Source of the DNA: Hyaloperonospora brassicae
Taxonomy: Eukaryota > Oomycota > Peronosporomycetes > Peronosporales > Peronosporaceae
Assembly: GCA_947650285.1 (NCBI GenBank)
Contig: CANTFL010001453.1
Span: 1 to 64,000, forward strand
Length of the DNA: 64,000 nucleotides
Direction of reading: 5' to 3'
Positions 23,634 to 36,169 of this stretch are shown one piece after another (the stretch's first letter is position 1; each line of letters starts with the position of its first letter). The translations under genes and the position numbers were made by a program. The notes under the pieces were generated by a model, which worked only from the letters and a program-made list of their open reading frames with translations, was not told the DNA's origin and did no database searches.

Positions 23634-26587
23634 ATATTACATGAAGCTCGTGCCTGGACCTATCGGCGACTCTTGAATTTTTGTGGGTCATCAAGTGAAG
23701 ACGGCTAAATAATAACCATTTCAGGGATGAAGGCGGAAGAGGCAGAGTGATTGCCGTAGACGCGTGAAGTTAGCCGATCCTCGGTTCTACAGATCCTAAA
23801 GGGGCTTTGATGGCGTTCAAATGAAAGAGGACGATCGATCGCTCGAACTGGAAAATGATATCTACCCCTTATAAAGTCTGTACGGAACCAAAGCAGATTA
23901 TGCTGCGAAGCAAAATATGCGGGGAAGAACTTCATGTCAAAACAAAGAAGACCCATGAAAGAACACTCTTGTGCCGCCAAATAAAAGTGGGGTATCCAAT
24001 GGCGAGAACTAAGAAATTAGTGTTTGAGCTTTAGCGACGCGATAGCGTTACGAAAATAGCGTATTAGCCGATCAAGATTGTGGACGGCGAAGTGACGACG
24101 GAAAGGTAAATAATTGTGCCTATCAGCAGAAGAATACAATTTATAGACACTTAAAACGTTGCTATTTAGTAATTAGTTACTAAAAATATAAAAGCGAAAA
24201 GCGAATCGGGAATATCTAGTGCCCGATCTCAGCTCCAACATCAGAATCAAATACACTGGAAGGAATTTGCCGAACCATAAAGCCGCGACAGGATGCAGGA
24301 TTTGTCATATGGTTGTTCGACGCGAAACAACTGCTGGAATTTAAACCATAGCGGGTGATCAGAGCATGTTATAAGTTGTATGAAAGAAAGATTCCGTTGG
24401 CGCTTAAATACAAAAATAAAGATTAAACGCTTCCGGCGATCGCAGATGGCCCAAGAAAATTAAGACTAGATCACTTCATTACAGCTCAGCTGAATAAGAG
24501 ATCGAATCAGAAAAATTACTCAGTACGCAGCGGATGTCGTTTGGCACAATCGGGCTACCGAAAACGCGCAATTGCGTTACACGTTTTTTTTTAAGGAAAG
24601 GGCGATTAAAGCCCAAAGGTGCCGAAGGAAATGCGACGTTGTCGAATTCCGGATAATTACAGGCTTATTTCATCGCCGCCATGTTATGATATGAATATAA
24701 ACAGAGAATCGAGCTAAAAGAGCGTTTATTATGCCAAGTAGCAAGAATATTAAATTTAAAATTACTTCACCCCAGACTATTGGATGGAATCGGCCGTAAT
24801 ACACCATAATCGATGACACTGTCAAGACTTCGACGATCAGGATCTGGCGCTATCGGAGCAAAACAAAATGAGACAAAATTTGATGGCGTCAAATTGATAG
24901 AGTACCAATGGAACAACGCATATGTGTTTCAGCAATTGCAGAACTAAAGAAGACAATCGCAGATACGGACATGATTATCACGCCCAAAGTTGGACGAGCA
25001 ACTTCAAGTCCGCTATCCTAAGTGATTCAGCTCCATACGACGGAAAAAGGCTGGTGTTTGGCGTTCGATTCTTAGAACCGACGCGAGATTGGCACAGTTG
25101 ACTGAACCTGATCCGATCTACTCGGTGTACACACAAGGCAGTTTAACTGCTTAATATTAAATTTAGAGGGTATAATGTATCAGTGACTCAATCGTATCAC
25201 GACGTGCATGATCGATCGGGCAAGACTGGATCATTCCTCATTACCGAATAAGATACTAGCGATCGAAGCCGAATGTGCTCTCTGAAAGTAAAAGCTGGCT
25301 GTCAGATGTATAAGTGCGAGACTGGATAAAACGCGGTCTGGAAAATCACCTTGCTCTGCTACAAGTGACGATAGTTGAAGAAATGAGATAAATCTATTAA
25401 TCGATAAGATTACGTAATGAGTATCAGCAATCTTTTGTGTCATAAATTTGGTTCTATTCCAAGTCGAATTGAGCCGTGCGCGCGAACCAGAAAAAAACGG
25501 AGTGGATCATTCGAACTTAGAGCTAAGTATTTTAAAAAACACGAATCATCGTCGCATTTTTGTCGCGTTTGTCCCATTCGAAGCGAGGTGTGATCAAAAA
25601 CGCCATATTAATTCAAAGAAGTGAAGCGGTAAAAATTAAGGTATGCGATAAGAGATCAAGCCAATGTATTCTCTGCGGGTCGAACAAGTCTATATTTAAG
25701 GGTGCTGGAAAAGACTGACCTGCCCGAAACGTAAGCGCGTAGTATTTTATGCGCCACTTTGCTGTTCGACAGGTGCAATAGTATCGACCATTGAAAATAC
25801 ATATTCTCGTGAGGTAGGATGCATGATCAATAATAGCCGAACTCAGGAGTGAGTGGAAATTAATAAATATTCCCACATGATGGTAGGTCCAACGAGTATA
25901 AAGGTTGCAGTAAAAATGTCGCTTGTATATTGGTTTAATGTGTGGAATGGGTACCAGGCCAACCAATACCCAGGTTAGGTATGAACGATTTGATTTCGTA
26001 AAGTATACGGTTTGATTCGACCGACGAGAAAGTTTTATTGGATGAAATCCGTATTGGTCCGGCTGGTAGAAGACCACCATTCCGATCGACCACTCATGCG
26101 ATCTGTATATGAACGATTTATTTGTGCTCATCACTTTTGGTAGACGACCGAGGAGAAGATCGGAGCAAAAACCTCAAGAGCCAAGCTGAGGGTAAGATGA
26201 GATAACAAATTGTTGCTAACCGTAATTTTTTCATCCGGTAATATTGAGCTTTTGTAAATCATCAAACTCATTGAATTACGCTTTTTATCTAGGCATGGAG
26301 CCCCATGGGCATGTTTATAGCAGCCGACATGACAGTGCGATGACAGGATATGTCAAAGTTAATTTGCGGCGGTACCACGAAAAGCACACATTAGGGTTTG
26401 AAGCTAAGTGGAGAGGAATGAAAACAAATAGAAGGAAGTCACAGTGCTCGTGATAGATCGTTTGATTAACTATAAACCCAAAATGTATTAACCTGACCTA
26501 AGTAGGAGGCAAAACAAGAAGTATTCGAAAGCAACCACTTCCAATTTTAAATGCAAGAACGGATCGCGCTCCATATAATTTCGAATT
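23634..26587. other. eroded DNA between repeat copies
   Basis: No gene recognised. A minus-strand frame at 25,613-26,134 is open for 173 codons but is rich in Tyr, Ile, Phe and Ser with no motif, which is typical of the complement of purine-rich DNA. Confidence 0.3.
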
Positions 26588-27775
26588 AATGGGCAGCGCC
26601 GGTCCCATAACCGCTCGAATAACATTCACTTAAACTTTTAGACAGAACCAGATACCAGATCAGACAGGATTGGACCTGCTATATCGGGTTAGATTATGAC
26701 GGGCGAAGGGTGTGAGTCATTGAAATGAGTAGCTGTCAAAGGGACGATTACGTTCGCGATCAAGAACGAAATTACGATCGAGAAGGCAATGGAGATCATA
26801 AATGGCAATCAGCAAAATATTCACGATCGAGTCGGTGTGGAACGCAACAAGCGATCGCGATCAGAGGAGTGTGTGTCTCAACATGTGGCCCGCGATCAGC
26901 AAGTCGATCGCGATCAAGGAAGCGATCGAGATCTTGATCGAGGATCAGGTGCGTGATCGAGATCAAGATAGTGTGGGTTGCACCTCACGATCGACGACCA
27001 TGATCGCGCCTGCGATCGGACAAGTATATTGTGTGTGTGCCACGAAAGTACAAGGGTGCGGCCTTCTATAAAGAGGAGCACGTGGCATGCGGCTTTTATA
27101 GATAGCGGCACGTCGCATGCGGCTTATATAAATAGCGGTACGTCGCATGCGAGTTTCTGAGATGGGGATAGGGATGGGGTTGTTGAGTTCGATTGGCTAA
27201 CTTTAACAGATTACAATTTGCTTTTATTGACGCACGTCGTTAATTTCGAACTGAAGTGTTTGGCCACTAGACTTCACTACTACGCTACATCTGCACAATT
27301 GTCGCGCCTAAATTGTTTGGCCAGATGCATTAGATACTTGCAACCCCACCACTGCGATCGGAGGATGGGAAATCTACCCTTAAAGACCCAAGACCAAGGA
27401 ACGGCTCAAGTGGTCATGGGTGTAGCAAATCGTCGGTGAATATTTTGCACAAGACGGTCTGTTACAGATCAGGGTAACTCATCTCGAGCACTCTACAAAA
27501 ATACAAGTGATCGTGTGGCAAATTTCACGAGAATGCGCCAACCCGAGATCGCGGTGTGGTCTTTTCCACACCGATATCAAACCTCGACCCTATCGCAAGC
27601 ACGGTCAAGAATTTCCGTCGACACGAGTCCACCTAGAAGGGTGCAACCCGCCACGACGTCGGGTGAATATAGTAAGCAAAGTGTACAGCACGTGACTAAT
27701 GTACTCCGTCCATTGGTATGTCATTCGGTCGTCTGTGAAGAGTCGATCTTGGCGTCATAAGACGATCAATTACCG
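26588..27775 (+). repeat. GATC-dense 1.1-kb repeat, copy c
   Basis: Direct repeat of copy a. The GATC-dense core lies at about 26,750-27,020, with about 18 GATC sites in 270 bp. It extends further 3' than copy a, with a tail (ACCGGATCACCAC) that resembles the end of copy e. The copy ends about 170 bp before the inverted copy d, so c and d face each other tail to tail. Confidence 0.7.
27078..27152 (+). promoter_or_regulatory. 30-bp tandem units with TATA-like boxes inside copy c
   Basis: A 30-bp unit starting at 27,078, 27,108 and 27,138 (about 2.6 copies) contains CACGTSGCATGCGGC followed by an A/T box, the second being TTATATAAATA at 27,124-27,134. Copy a has about 1.6 units at the same place (from 6,802). 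The position within the repeat, just before the block shared by all copies, would suit a promoter if this repeat is an LTR. Promoter function is inferred from the TATA-like sequence only. Confidence 0.35.
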
Positions 27776-27944
27776 GATCACCACAAAATCGTCGATCACA
27801 AAATATTCTTGCAAGCGAATACCTGGGTAGAAACTCATTTGTAATGCAAAATCTACATTTCAATACGAATTGTAATCAAGTTATTTGTATATATACTTCT
27901 TTACATTATCTCTGTGCTTCTGTTTTGGCTTTTAGTCGCACAGT

Positions 27945-29018
27945 GCCGATCGCAAGATTGTTGTGAATACGACTCACTCAGACGATCGACTGTCGAAGAG
28001 GGTACTCTGTTTCCGTGTATCAAACTTTCTTTCTTACATTGTGTACTTGTAGTTAGGGTGGACTACATTCTTCGAGGTGGATTTATGTCAAGGTAAAACT
28101 TGACTGTGTTCGTGATGAGCTTGGGAGGCGATCGTGTGGAAGTCTTTACACAACCACGGTCATGCCTGTAGGGTGCTCGATAATATTCACCCAGATCGCA
28201 ACGAGATCGTCTTGTTCAATATATAGATACTTTATCCACTTGACCCTTCGGAACACTTGAGCCTTCTCTCGAGCTTGTGCCGTGTCCTTCGCAGCGTCGC
28301 TGCGTCCGATAAAAGTTGAGGATTTGTCTTGAGAGTCCTTGATCCCTGGCCAAACAACTCAGGAATATCACTTGTATAGAGTATTCAAGTTCTTCTGAAG
28401 TCAGGTGGCCAGTTATCCAATCCGAAGGAGAAGTCGACAGGTGTACTTCATGCTAATTTAACTCAGTGTTGTGTTTAGCCAATCAACCCGGACCTACCAC
28501 TGTGCTGACAAGGGCTCAGTTCTTGTTGTGGTCCCTTTGCGCCATGTTTCCCACTTCATGTACTCGTCCACTCGCAGGTGGCGAATCGCGTGGTGTGGTT
28601 TACGTATATCCAGATTGCATAATACGTCCTCGATCGCGATCTCTATCTATATCGCAGTCGCGCATTGTCTAATACATCACCTGATCGCACTTGCTTTTCT
28701 GATCGTGATCGCGCACGGGATCGTAATCTATTTTTTTGATCCGGTCGTTTATTGTGGTGCGCACTGGAAAGCTTGCGATCGCACCCTCTTTTGTAATCGC
28801 TTCCATGATCATGATCATATACCTGATCGCGGTCGTCCCCGTGACGGCGTATGGCGTAGAATAATCCTCCTACTTACCCTTCTACATTCTTTAACCCTAT
28901 TACGAAGGTCCTGGTCCTTTAGTCATCTTCACCCGTTGACCTGACGTAACGATGCAAAGGCGGCCTATTCGATCAAACACATGCTAGCTTGCACTTAACC
29001 GAACCTCTATCGGTGCAT
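27945..29018 (-). repeat. GATC-dense 1.1-kb repeat, copy d (inverted)
   Basis: Reverse complement of copy b, nearly identical over about 1.05 kb. The outer edge of similarity lies at about GTTCGGTTAAGTGC in b, with the equivalent at 28,995-29,006 here. With b it forms inverted arms around a 4.3-kb centre that contains copy c. Confidence 0.7.
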
Positions 29019-30329
29019 GTTTTAAAATTTGCAAAAGTCTGATATCTCTTATCAGTAGCTTGCCGCACGAGACAAATTAGTACCGCAAAATGCTCAAATT
29101 ATATTTTTTTCAGAAATATTAATTGCAATTTAACGCCACTAATTTATCCTAAGAAATAATTATGTGATGTTTAATTTCCTATGTATCAATCAAACGATAG
29201 CTTTTCAAATTGTTGAAAAACTCGCTTTTTGTGGCATGTAACGCGCTCGTCCAAGATGAAACCAAATTTAGACGTGAAGCGTGGCTCCGAAAAGCTAATG
29301 CGGTGCTTTTTAAGATCTTAGACGGACCCTTATCGGTGCAAGGCGTTAGTTGCATCGAGCATCGCGTTAAAAAAACAGTATCTGTTTCATATAGGGTGTG
29401 TCTTATGTAAGTTGTGTCAACGTTTCTTAAAAATTGTAAAGGGAGGTGATAAACCCTTATATTACCCGAAGTTAGGGCTCACATCTTCACTGAAATTCGT
29501 GTCGCTATTGCGATCTTGCCATTTGTCTACGACCCTTAAAATTCGTCAAAAACGATGGGCCCGAGAACGCATCGGATGTGTAATATCATACTGTTAAAAA
29601 GATCTTAAACATCATCCATCAGGTAAAACGAGGCTATCAGATGTAAGTACCGGTAAAAATTTCCTTAAACGGACAATCCAACTTGTCCACTTCCTTTCTT
29701 CACACGTTGTAATTAACAGGTCCAACGAGGAAGTGTAGGCCATCATGCAAGTTCATCAGCGGCCCTGGTGACGGATAAAAGCGTCAGCTCCGACTAATTT
29801 GCTGGCTCTGTAGCGGATCTTAGACCGCCGCGACCGCATCCTGTGAGAGTATCAAGATAATATGGAGCACGAGCACCTTCGTCACCATGATTTGTGAAGA
29901 CCGCCCAAAACGATCGAGTGCCGATTAGGAGAATGACCTATGAATTTCAAAAAAATTTCATATATAAAACTTACACGAAAGCCTGGTCTGCTTGACGAGC
30001 TAGATGAAGTTTTTCGCGAAAGTGCGCCAGCGAATACAAAAAATCCGTAAGATTGGGCTAAAAATAGAATATTAATTAGAAATTTTGAGCTTGCTGTCTG
30101 CCTCTGTTGTCGTCCGAGACCTTGTACTGATTGTATGGCCTTAGACAAGCAACATAAAACGCAGGATGCATTCACATCCTAAGCAAATGATCCACGTGTG
30201 TACATTGCCTTGACGGTTCAATACACCAAAGGACTAATGTATATCGTCTTTTATATTACTTACGATGTATGCTACTTCAAGTGTAAGTATTTTTGCGGAA
30301 ACAGTAGTATTAGGTCTTATCTAAAATAC
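29019..30329. other. no gene seen
   Basis: No credible coding sequence. This may be the eroded 3' end (chromodomain, 3' LTR) of the decayed element that begins at 30.3 kb on the minus strand, but no matching LTR was found. Confidence 0.3.
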
Positions 30330-33025
30330 AAGAATTGATGCTTTTTTCTTCTCTTCGTTCCGTTTCTGACGTTCTATCGCTATATAGAATGATATTAAAC
30401 AAAACAAATGACTGTTTCTCAATTCAGCCTGTTTTTCTAACAATTTGTTGTTGTGTCATTAAATTCGCCTCTTGCACACTGCTAAGAGGATTCTTTCGCT
30501 TGAGCAGTAAGATCATCATTATTCTTGTTGTCATGATCAGTGATGATGCCTTATATTTCAGCATCGTCGTCATCGTCCTAAACAGCAGCAGCGTAGTTGC
30601 TACTGCAATTTTTGTCCTCTTAAATTCGACTTAACCCAATCGACACTTAACGTATTGGCGTGATTGATGATACCACATAGGCAAAATTCAAAATGGTTCT
30701 TGCTCGATCGAGTCCCTCCCCCTTTATCCTAAAGGCCAACTTGTGTTGGGCAAGATTACGTGGGTGGTTTAAGCCATTCACGAAGGACAGTGTATGCATT
30801 GTGGACGGATGAACGGATTGTAAACGGCGACAACGACCATCGGCAGAATTATTTTAGACTCGACCACCAGTTAGCGTATCATCAAAATTGTTTGAAGGAA
30901 TCGATTGAAACGTTGATTTTAACCATCCGTTTGAGGATGATTAGAAGTAAACTTTTACATATATTTTTAATGTGCGGAACACGGAAATCTTATCGTCGCC
31001 AAAAATATGGGATCTCGATTTAAGACCAGATTACGCCGTAAATTACATAGTAAAGACTCTGTATCGATATAAACATGACTACATCTGTGTACAGTGGGTA
31101 AACTCGAATACATCAGCGAGATAAACCATCAAGTAGAACTGGTCAACGAATACAAGATTGGTGCTATTCTTGACTTTTTCTTCCGAAAAAACCCAAAGAA
31201 AAAGTTCATTATAAAAACGGACTCACAACACTCTTTCAAGGCTGGCAGACTTGCCAATGCGAACGGAACAAGTTCAAATCTTTACCTGCTGCCAGGTCGC
31301 GCCAAATACGATATGTACTTCGTACTATCTCGTATTAGCAGGGCCAATGACATTCGCGACTTGCTGTTGATACGTCTATTTTTTGTCCACGTTCCCCACC
31401 TTAGGTGAATTGTGACTAAAACATAATATGCATTCGCAAAGTATAATGAATAAGTTCGGCGGCTCGAGACGTGTAGTCAACAACGGCTGTATATAAAAGC
31501 AACGGGTTTCGCATGGTGAAATGCTTGAATGACGAACGGTATAGAGCAATCAAATCTCTAAGGATTTCCGTATTAAATTTGCAAGATGATTTATCAAGCG
31601 TAGGAGATCTCAATATTGCGGTCATGATTTCTGCACTTCGTCAAGTAATGTTACCGATGGGACACAAACTGTAAGTGTCGCAACAGTAGGCTTTTTATTG
31701 AAGGGTTGCGAGCCGGGCTTACACTTAGTCCGGCGCGAGAGCGCACCAGCGACGACGGTTAGTCGTTCTAGTTAATACTTGACAAAATGGCTGTACTCCG
31801 CAAAGAAAAACAGCCACATCGCCATTATTTTCGATATATGTGGGCTATTCACGGCCGAGCGTAGTAATGCATGGTCCGCATAGACGATGAACGGTACAAC
31901 TTCAAAAATTTAACTACGAAACGTAGCCAGTGCATACATTTCCCGGCAGGGTATCTCTTGTCAGACAATGGATAGATACGTTCAGCTGCTTGCAGCTGAC
32001 TCGATTGATAGTAGATGACGGACTCTGCGCGATCTGTATCAAATTGCATCAACGCACAGCCAATTGAAATATCGCTGGCGTCGCGGACCATATGAAATGG
32101 TATTTCCTGATTTTCTATCAACAGTTTGAGCAATAGCAATCTGCATTTGTTGGTCATCAAATGCTTTGACAGCTAGCGTGTAATTACCACTTCACATGTT
32201 ATAAGCATAAAGAAAAAATGCACAGTCATTTCGGCGTATTCGCGCGAGTTAAAGCAAGTATGCCGACAGACCGTTCAATTACGAATTAGGATGACATCGA
32301 CTGACAAGGTCCAGGCGGTTATCGCCTTGATACATTCAAGATCACGGCGTTCACCGTGTTTAGCCCAAATGCACCCAAGTAGTGGTATATTGCTAGCCGC
32401 AAATATACACTTCTTAAGGCCGGCGTACAATTTTTGCTTTTGCATAAGTATAAGAACCTGACTCACTTTTGTTTGTGAGCTTTCACGTCCGACGTTCCGT
32501 CCATATCCCGGCTATGGATCAAGATATTGTCAAAGTAACTCATTGCAAAATCCCGTACCGAACTCAACAAATTTGTTACACATCTGTTATACATCTCACG
32601 GGCGTCACTCAGCCCCTATGGCATCACTTGACAGTCGCACAACATACCGCTGAGTCTGCTCACTCCTGTGTACCGGATAACCCATTCGTGCATGATGATC
32701 GGATAAAAGCTATCCACTCGATTCATGTACGAGAAGTCGGTACTGTAAAACATACCATCTTTGATTACGTCGATCCTCATATCAGCGTCTGAGCCGGTAC
32801 CATTGCAGCATCGAAGCTGCTAAATGCATGCGCTATTTGCCATACTCCTGTGGACTTAAGTTTACATAAGTTTGGAGATCTGTAAGATAAAATTTACTTC
32901 CTCACATGGCCCGCTCCAAAGCGATCGGTTCAAAAACTTGTCGATCGCTAGTACTTGTTCACGAGGCATTTGCCACTGTTTCATGACGTATTATTTTGAT
33001 CCCCATTGAGATCGATCTCGTGTCA
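30330..33025 (-). pseudogene. decayed pol of a family-A gypsy element (A3)
   Basis: Minus-strand remains collinear with A1. About 32,470-33,025 aligns with the start of RT, including a KQW.-.PREQV-like patch. 32,275-32,466 gives the RT palm/thumb, with KLYAGLKKCIFAASNIPLLG. 31,849-32,160 gives RNase H, with SDISIGCALMQFDTDRAES. 31,416-31,625 gives the spacer before integrase, with LIALYRSSF and LLLYTAV. 30,690-30,760 matches the G-run region after integrase. 30,400-30,600 matches the integrase C-terminal and acidic region. Frameshifts and stops occur throughout. Substitutions far exceed the difference between A1 and A2, so this is an old copy. Its gag/linker side may continue beyond A1 at 44.0-45.1 kb. 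Confidence 0.75.
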
Positions 33026-33170
33026 AGTGATTTTATCCTTCGCCATTTCCTAAGGCACGTATACAGCGAAGCAAAAATCTAATTGATTAAATACATATAC
33101 AAATAACTTACCTATATCAAATTATTGCAATATGTAGTCTTTTATTGTAATTGAGACAGTATGATAATTA

Positions 33171-33277
33171 AGCCCGACTTATTCTGTTCACCAGAACAGC
33201 TCGACTCAAAAAAAAACAGCCCGACCCATTCTGAATACTAGAATAGCTCGACCCATTATCAGAACAGCTCGGACTGT
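33171..33277. repeat. short tandem repeat with internal hairpins
   Basis: Two to three imperfect ~45-bp units, each built from AGCYCGACYYATTCTG followed by a near-inverted CAGAACAGCTCGAC. Each unit can fold on itself. No gene is associated. Confidence 0.45.
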
Positions 33278-35729
33278 TGTGTTGATTCCATTCATATCCG
33301 ACCATTTCTGTCCAAGTTGTCTAAAACCAACTACCCATCATACGGGTTCTAGCAACATATTATCAGAGGCCTGCTTATGACAACAAACATATATAAGCAA
33401 ACTCTCACATCGGCATACACCACTTCTCTACAGCTATTGGCACCTTTTACGCAGGATTTTTTCATGCCTTCATTCGGGTGATGACCAAAACGACTATAAA
33501 TACCGGTTGTGCAGTCCCCGTTTAAGCCGACTGTGGTATCGCTGATTGCTATTCAGTCACATGGCGAACCTTATCTAAGAATTCGGCACCCGCCAAGTAC
33601 GACATTGTTCTGGCAAGATGCCTTGAATATAATTCGCATCCTAGCGGGACTTTTTATATCATTGTGTGAGCAATTGGCGTTATAATCGAGATAGCGTTCA
33701 CAACGTAAAGTATCTCGGTCACATCGCGTCACATTTCGATTACGCTGGTAAGCGGGTTCGAGACTCATTAAAAGGCAGCAGGATTTGATCTTTATGTCGG
33801 TGGCTCGTAGGCGTTTGGGAACCACTCATACTATGGCTAATGTACGATATTATATAAACCGGCGTTGAATTAGATAACAAAACACACGCTAGCGTAAGCG
33901 TGTTTCTTACGCTTCCTCGTATTACCTGTAGTGTGTGTAACGTAACGGGACCTGACTTCGTTACCATTCCTACCGCGAGGATTATAAAATTGACCCACCC
34001 ATATGCAAAGCTTGTAACTAACCTTATATAATGTGCATATAGGTACCCGACGGCGCGTTTGTCGAAGCTCGCAACGATGCGCGACAGCACCATTTTCGCT
34101 ATAAGGTCACGGAGTGCAAAGCAACAAGTTTCCACTAGCGCCGTACCGTGAGAACTTCACAGCCTGCAAAAAATCGTTGTCTCGAATTTAAATAATGAAT
34201 ACAACTGTCCGTTTGTATCTTTCAACAAAGACCGTGCACACCAAGGATTGTCGCCAAAATTACGAGTTAGTGAGTGAAATACGGATGATTTGGTAGATTG
34301 TCTCTGGAAAGGTCCATGCTTCACAATACACCCATATCAATGAGGTGCAGTATTTACGGTGACAATACACGATCGTATCTTGCCTACTCACAATCGATTA
34401 ACTGAAGTCCGTGCTGAGGTGAGGAGGTAAAGGAAAATTTAGGTACGCGTACAACCCACTATATCCTGTCGCTGGGCAACTAAGTTACCTCAGCGGCGAC
34501 TACTTAATAGACTTGATGACACAAGTCCTTGTATAGCAGAGCGCCTACGAGTATACTCTTGTCTTGAGATGATCAGGTTCCTCGGTGTCAGCTCTGGGCC
34601 CTGTAAAACATGTTGAAGGTTGTGATCGACCCTGGTCTACGAATGGAAAAGCCTTAGCACTGGTACCGGGAGGTACGCGGAAAGATACCCTTGTAAGTGC
34701 GGTACGATTACGCTTTGCCGGGGGGTGGCTAATTAAGCCGGATAACGGGTCGTAGGCGTACCCAAATATGCGATAAGCCTTTTCCCTGTGTGTTTAACAT
34801 GTTGTTCTATGTTCGAAGCCTCTATAAGTGGTCGACATCATTGTCGAGGAAAGCTGAAGCCTCCTTGACAACACCTTGGCCGGAAGAAGTATGGGCATAA
34901 ATAGAAGCTCACGTGTCCATAGCGATATTTGTCAGTCGATCCGCCGTTTTTATGTATGTGCGATAATGATATCCTTATTTGGCGATATCGATGTTGTTAA
35001 AGACGGCGCATGCTTCTCGGACAAAACGCACCAAGTGTGGCTCACATGGAGATTGTGGAGATTAAAGTCGCAAAACCACTAGCACAATATTCTCATGAAC
35101 ATTCACAGATGAAAAGCCACGTGCATTAGCTTGCGGAAGATTGTGTATGAGACAACAAGATTCCACACTATTTTTCGTGTTATAGGCGATACCATAACCC
35201 ATGCGCGATACCCACGTGACGCAAGAGGAGTGCGTTTGAATGTGAAGTCGCACAGTGACGGATTCAGCTGCTTTCAACATCGAATTCCTTGGGATGCTCC
35301 GTCGAAAAACAGGAGGTAAATCTTTTCAGGGTACCTTTCAATAGACAGCACGCGCAGAGATGACGGCAGATTAAAACATATAAGAGTATCAGACAATGCT
35401 GACATTACTTGTGCAAAGATATGGTACTTTGTTTACTTGGCTAGGGCTCATTATATTACAGCCTGCAATATACCATATAGCAGGACGTGTAACATTGACG
35501 CCCCGTTACAGAGGAGGTAGATGTACACAAAATACCATGTGCATGAATGATCGCATAAAGGATGAGCTGTAAGACGATACATGTTCTGTAGTCAATATTT
35601 AATACTAATGACACTCTCGTCCATCGATAAACTGGTCAGAACATATTAGCTCGCAGTACACTATTGCCGACCATATATTGACCACGCACTGGTTCTATGC
35701 GATAGGTATACCGATATGCTGGACTTTGC
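33278..35729. other. no gene seen
   Basis: About 2.5 kb between the decayed RT of A3 and the A1 insertion site. Minus-strand frames at 33,571-33,825 and 33,740-34,135 have no motif. If A3 once continued across this point, this stretch is longer than expected and must include other inserted material. Confidence 0.3.
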
Positions 35730-35734
35730 CACAA
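35730..35734. other. target site duplication of A1, left
   Basis: CACAA immediately before the 5' LTR; identical to 43,716-43,720 after the 3' LTR. Five bases is the usual duplication for Ty3/gypsy integrases. Confidence 0.9.
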
Positions 35735-36125
35735 TGTAACGGGGCAGCCCGTTACATGAAATTGTCACTTTAAGGAAAGTGACAATAAAGAATATAAAAA
35801 TGGATATTCTTTAAACAATATCACCAAAGTGGTGATATTGAAGGGTCGACCAAAGGGTCTGTTCATTGGTTGATATCGTGATGATATCAACCCACCAATC
35901 GCCGCAAGACGCGCGCAATGAGTGGTGACGAGACGTCACCATACATGCAGTTATATTAGTATGATTGAATTAAGTCAAACGAAGAGACAGTAGTTTAAAG
36001 ACTTAATTTATTAATATAACAGTTCTACTTTTACCCTACCTACGCTTCCTCGCTCGCCACGTGTACGTCCGTCGGGGCACCCAAATCCCTTGCGTTAAGT
36101 TCACGCAAGGGTGTGCCCCGTTACA
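35735..36125 (+). repeat. 5' LTR of A1
   Basis: 391 bp, begins TGTAACGGGGC and ends GCCCCGTTACA, an 11-bp perfect terminal inverted repeat. It contains eight successive stem-loops: 35,735-35,756, 35,761-35,786, 35,789-35,810, 35,816-35,840, 35,868-35,892, 35,924-35,940, a long imperfect one at 35,950-36,020, and 36,087-36,111. About 98.5% identical to the 3' LTR by eye. No clear TATA box; promoter not assigned. Confidence 0.95.
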
Positions 36126-36127
36126 CC

Positions 36128-36142
36128 TGGTAGCACTTTGTA
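36128..36142 (+). promoter_or_regulatory. primer binding site of A1
   Basis: TGGTAGCACTTTGTA begins two bases after the LTR. TGG pairs with the tRNA CCA end. The first seven bases, TGGTAGC, are those of initiator-Met primer sites known from yeast Ty elements. Element B has TGGTAGCA at the same two-base distance. Confidence 0.75.
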
Positions 36143-36169
36143 GTCCTTCCAAGGACCGCGACATCCAAC

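Noticed and set aside
25613..26134. 173-codon minus-strand frame
   Set aside because: Tyr/Ile/Phe/Ser-rich with no domain, lying in eroded DNA.
22559..29018. DNA transposon with long terminal inverted repeats
   Set aside because: No transposase in the centre, no target duplication found, and the arms belong to a family that also occurs singly in direct orientation; kept as an open alternative only.
31094..31408. 104-codon plus-strand frame
   Set aside because: Antisense to the decayed integrase of A3; no motif of its own.
35735..36125. CRISPR-like array or rho-independent terminators suggested by repeated hairpins
   Set aside because: The stems differ in sequence, there is no constant repeat/spacer pattern, and the context is a eukaryotic LTR.
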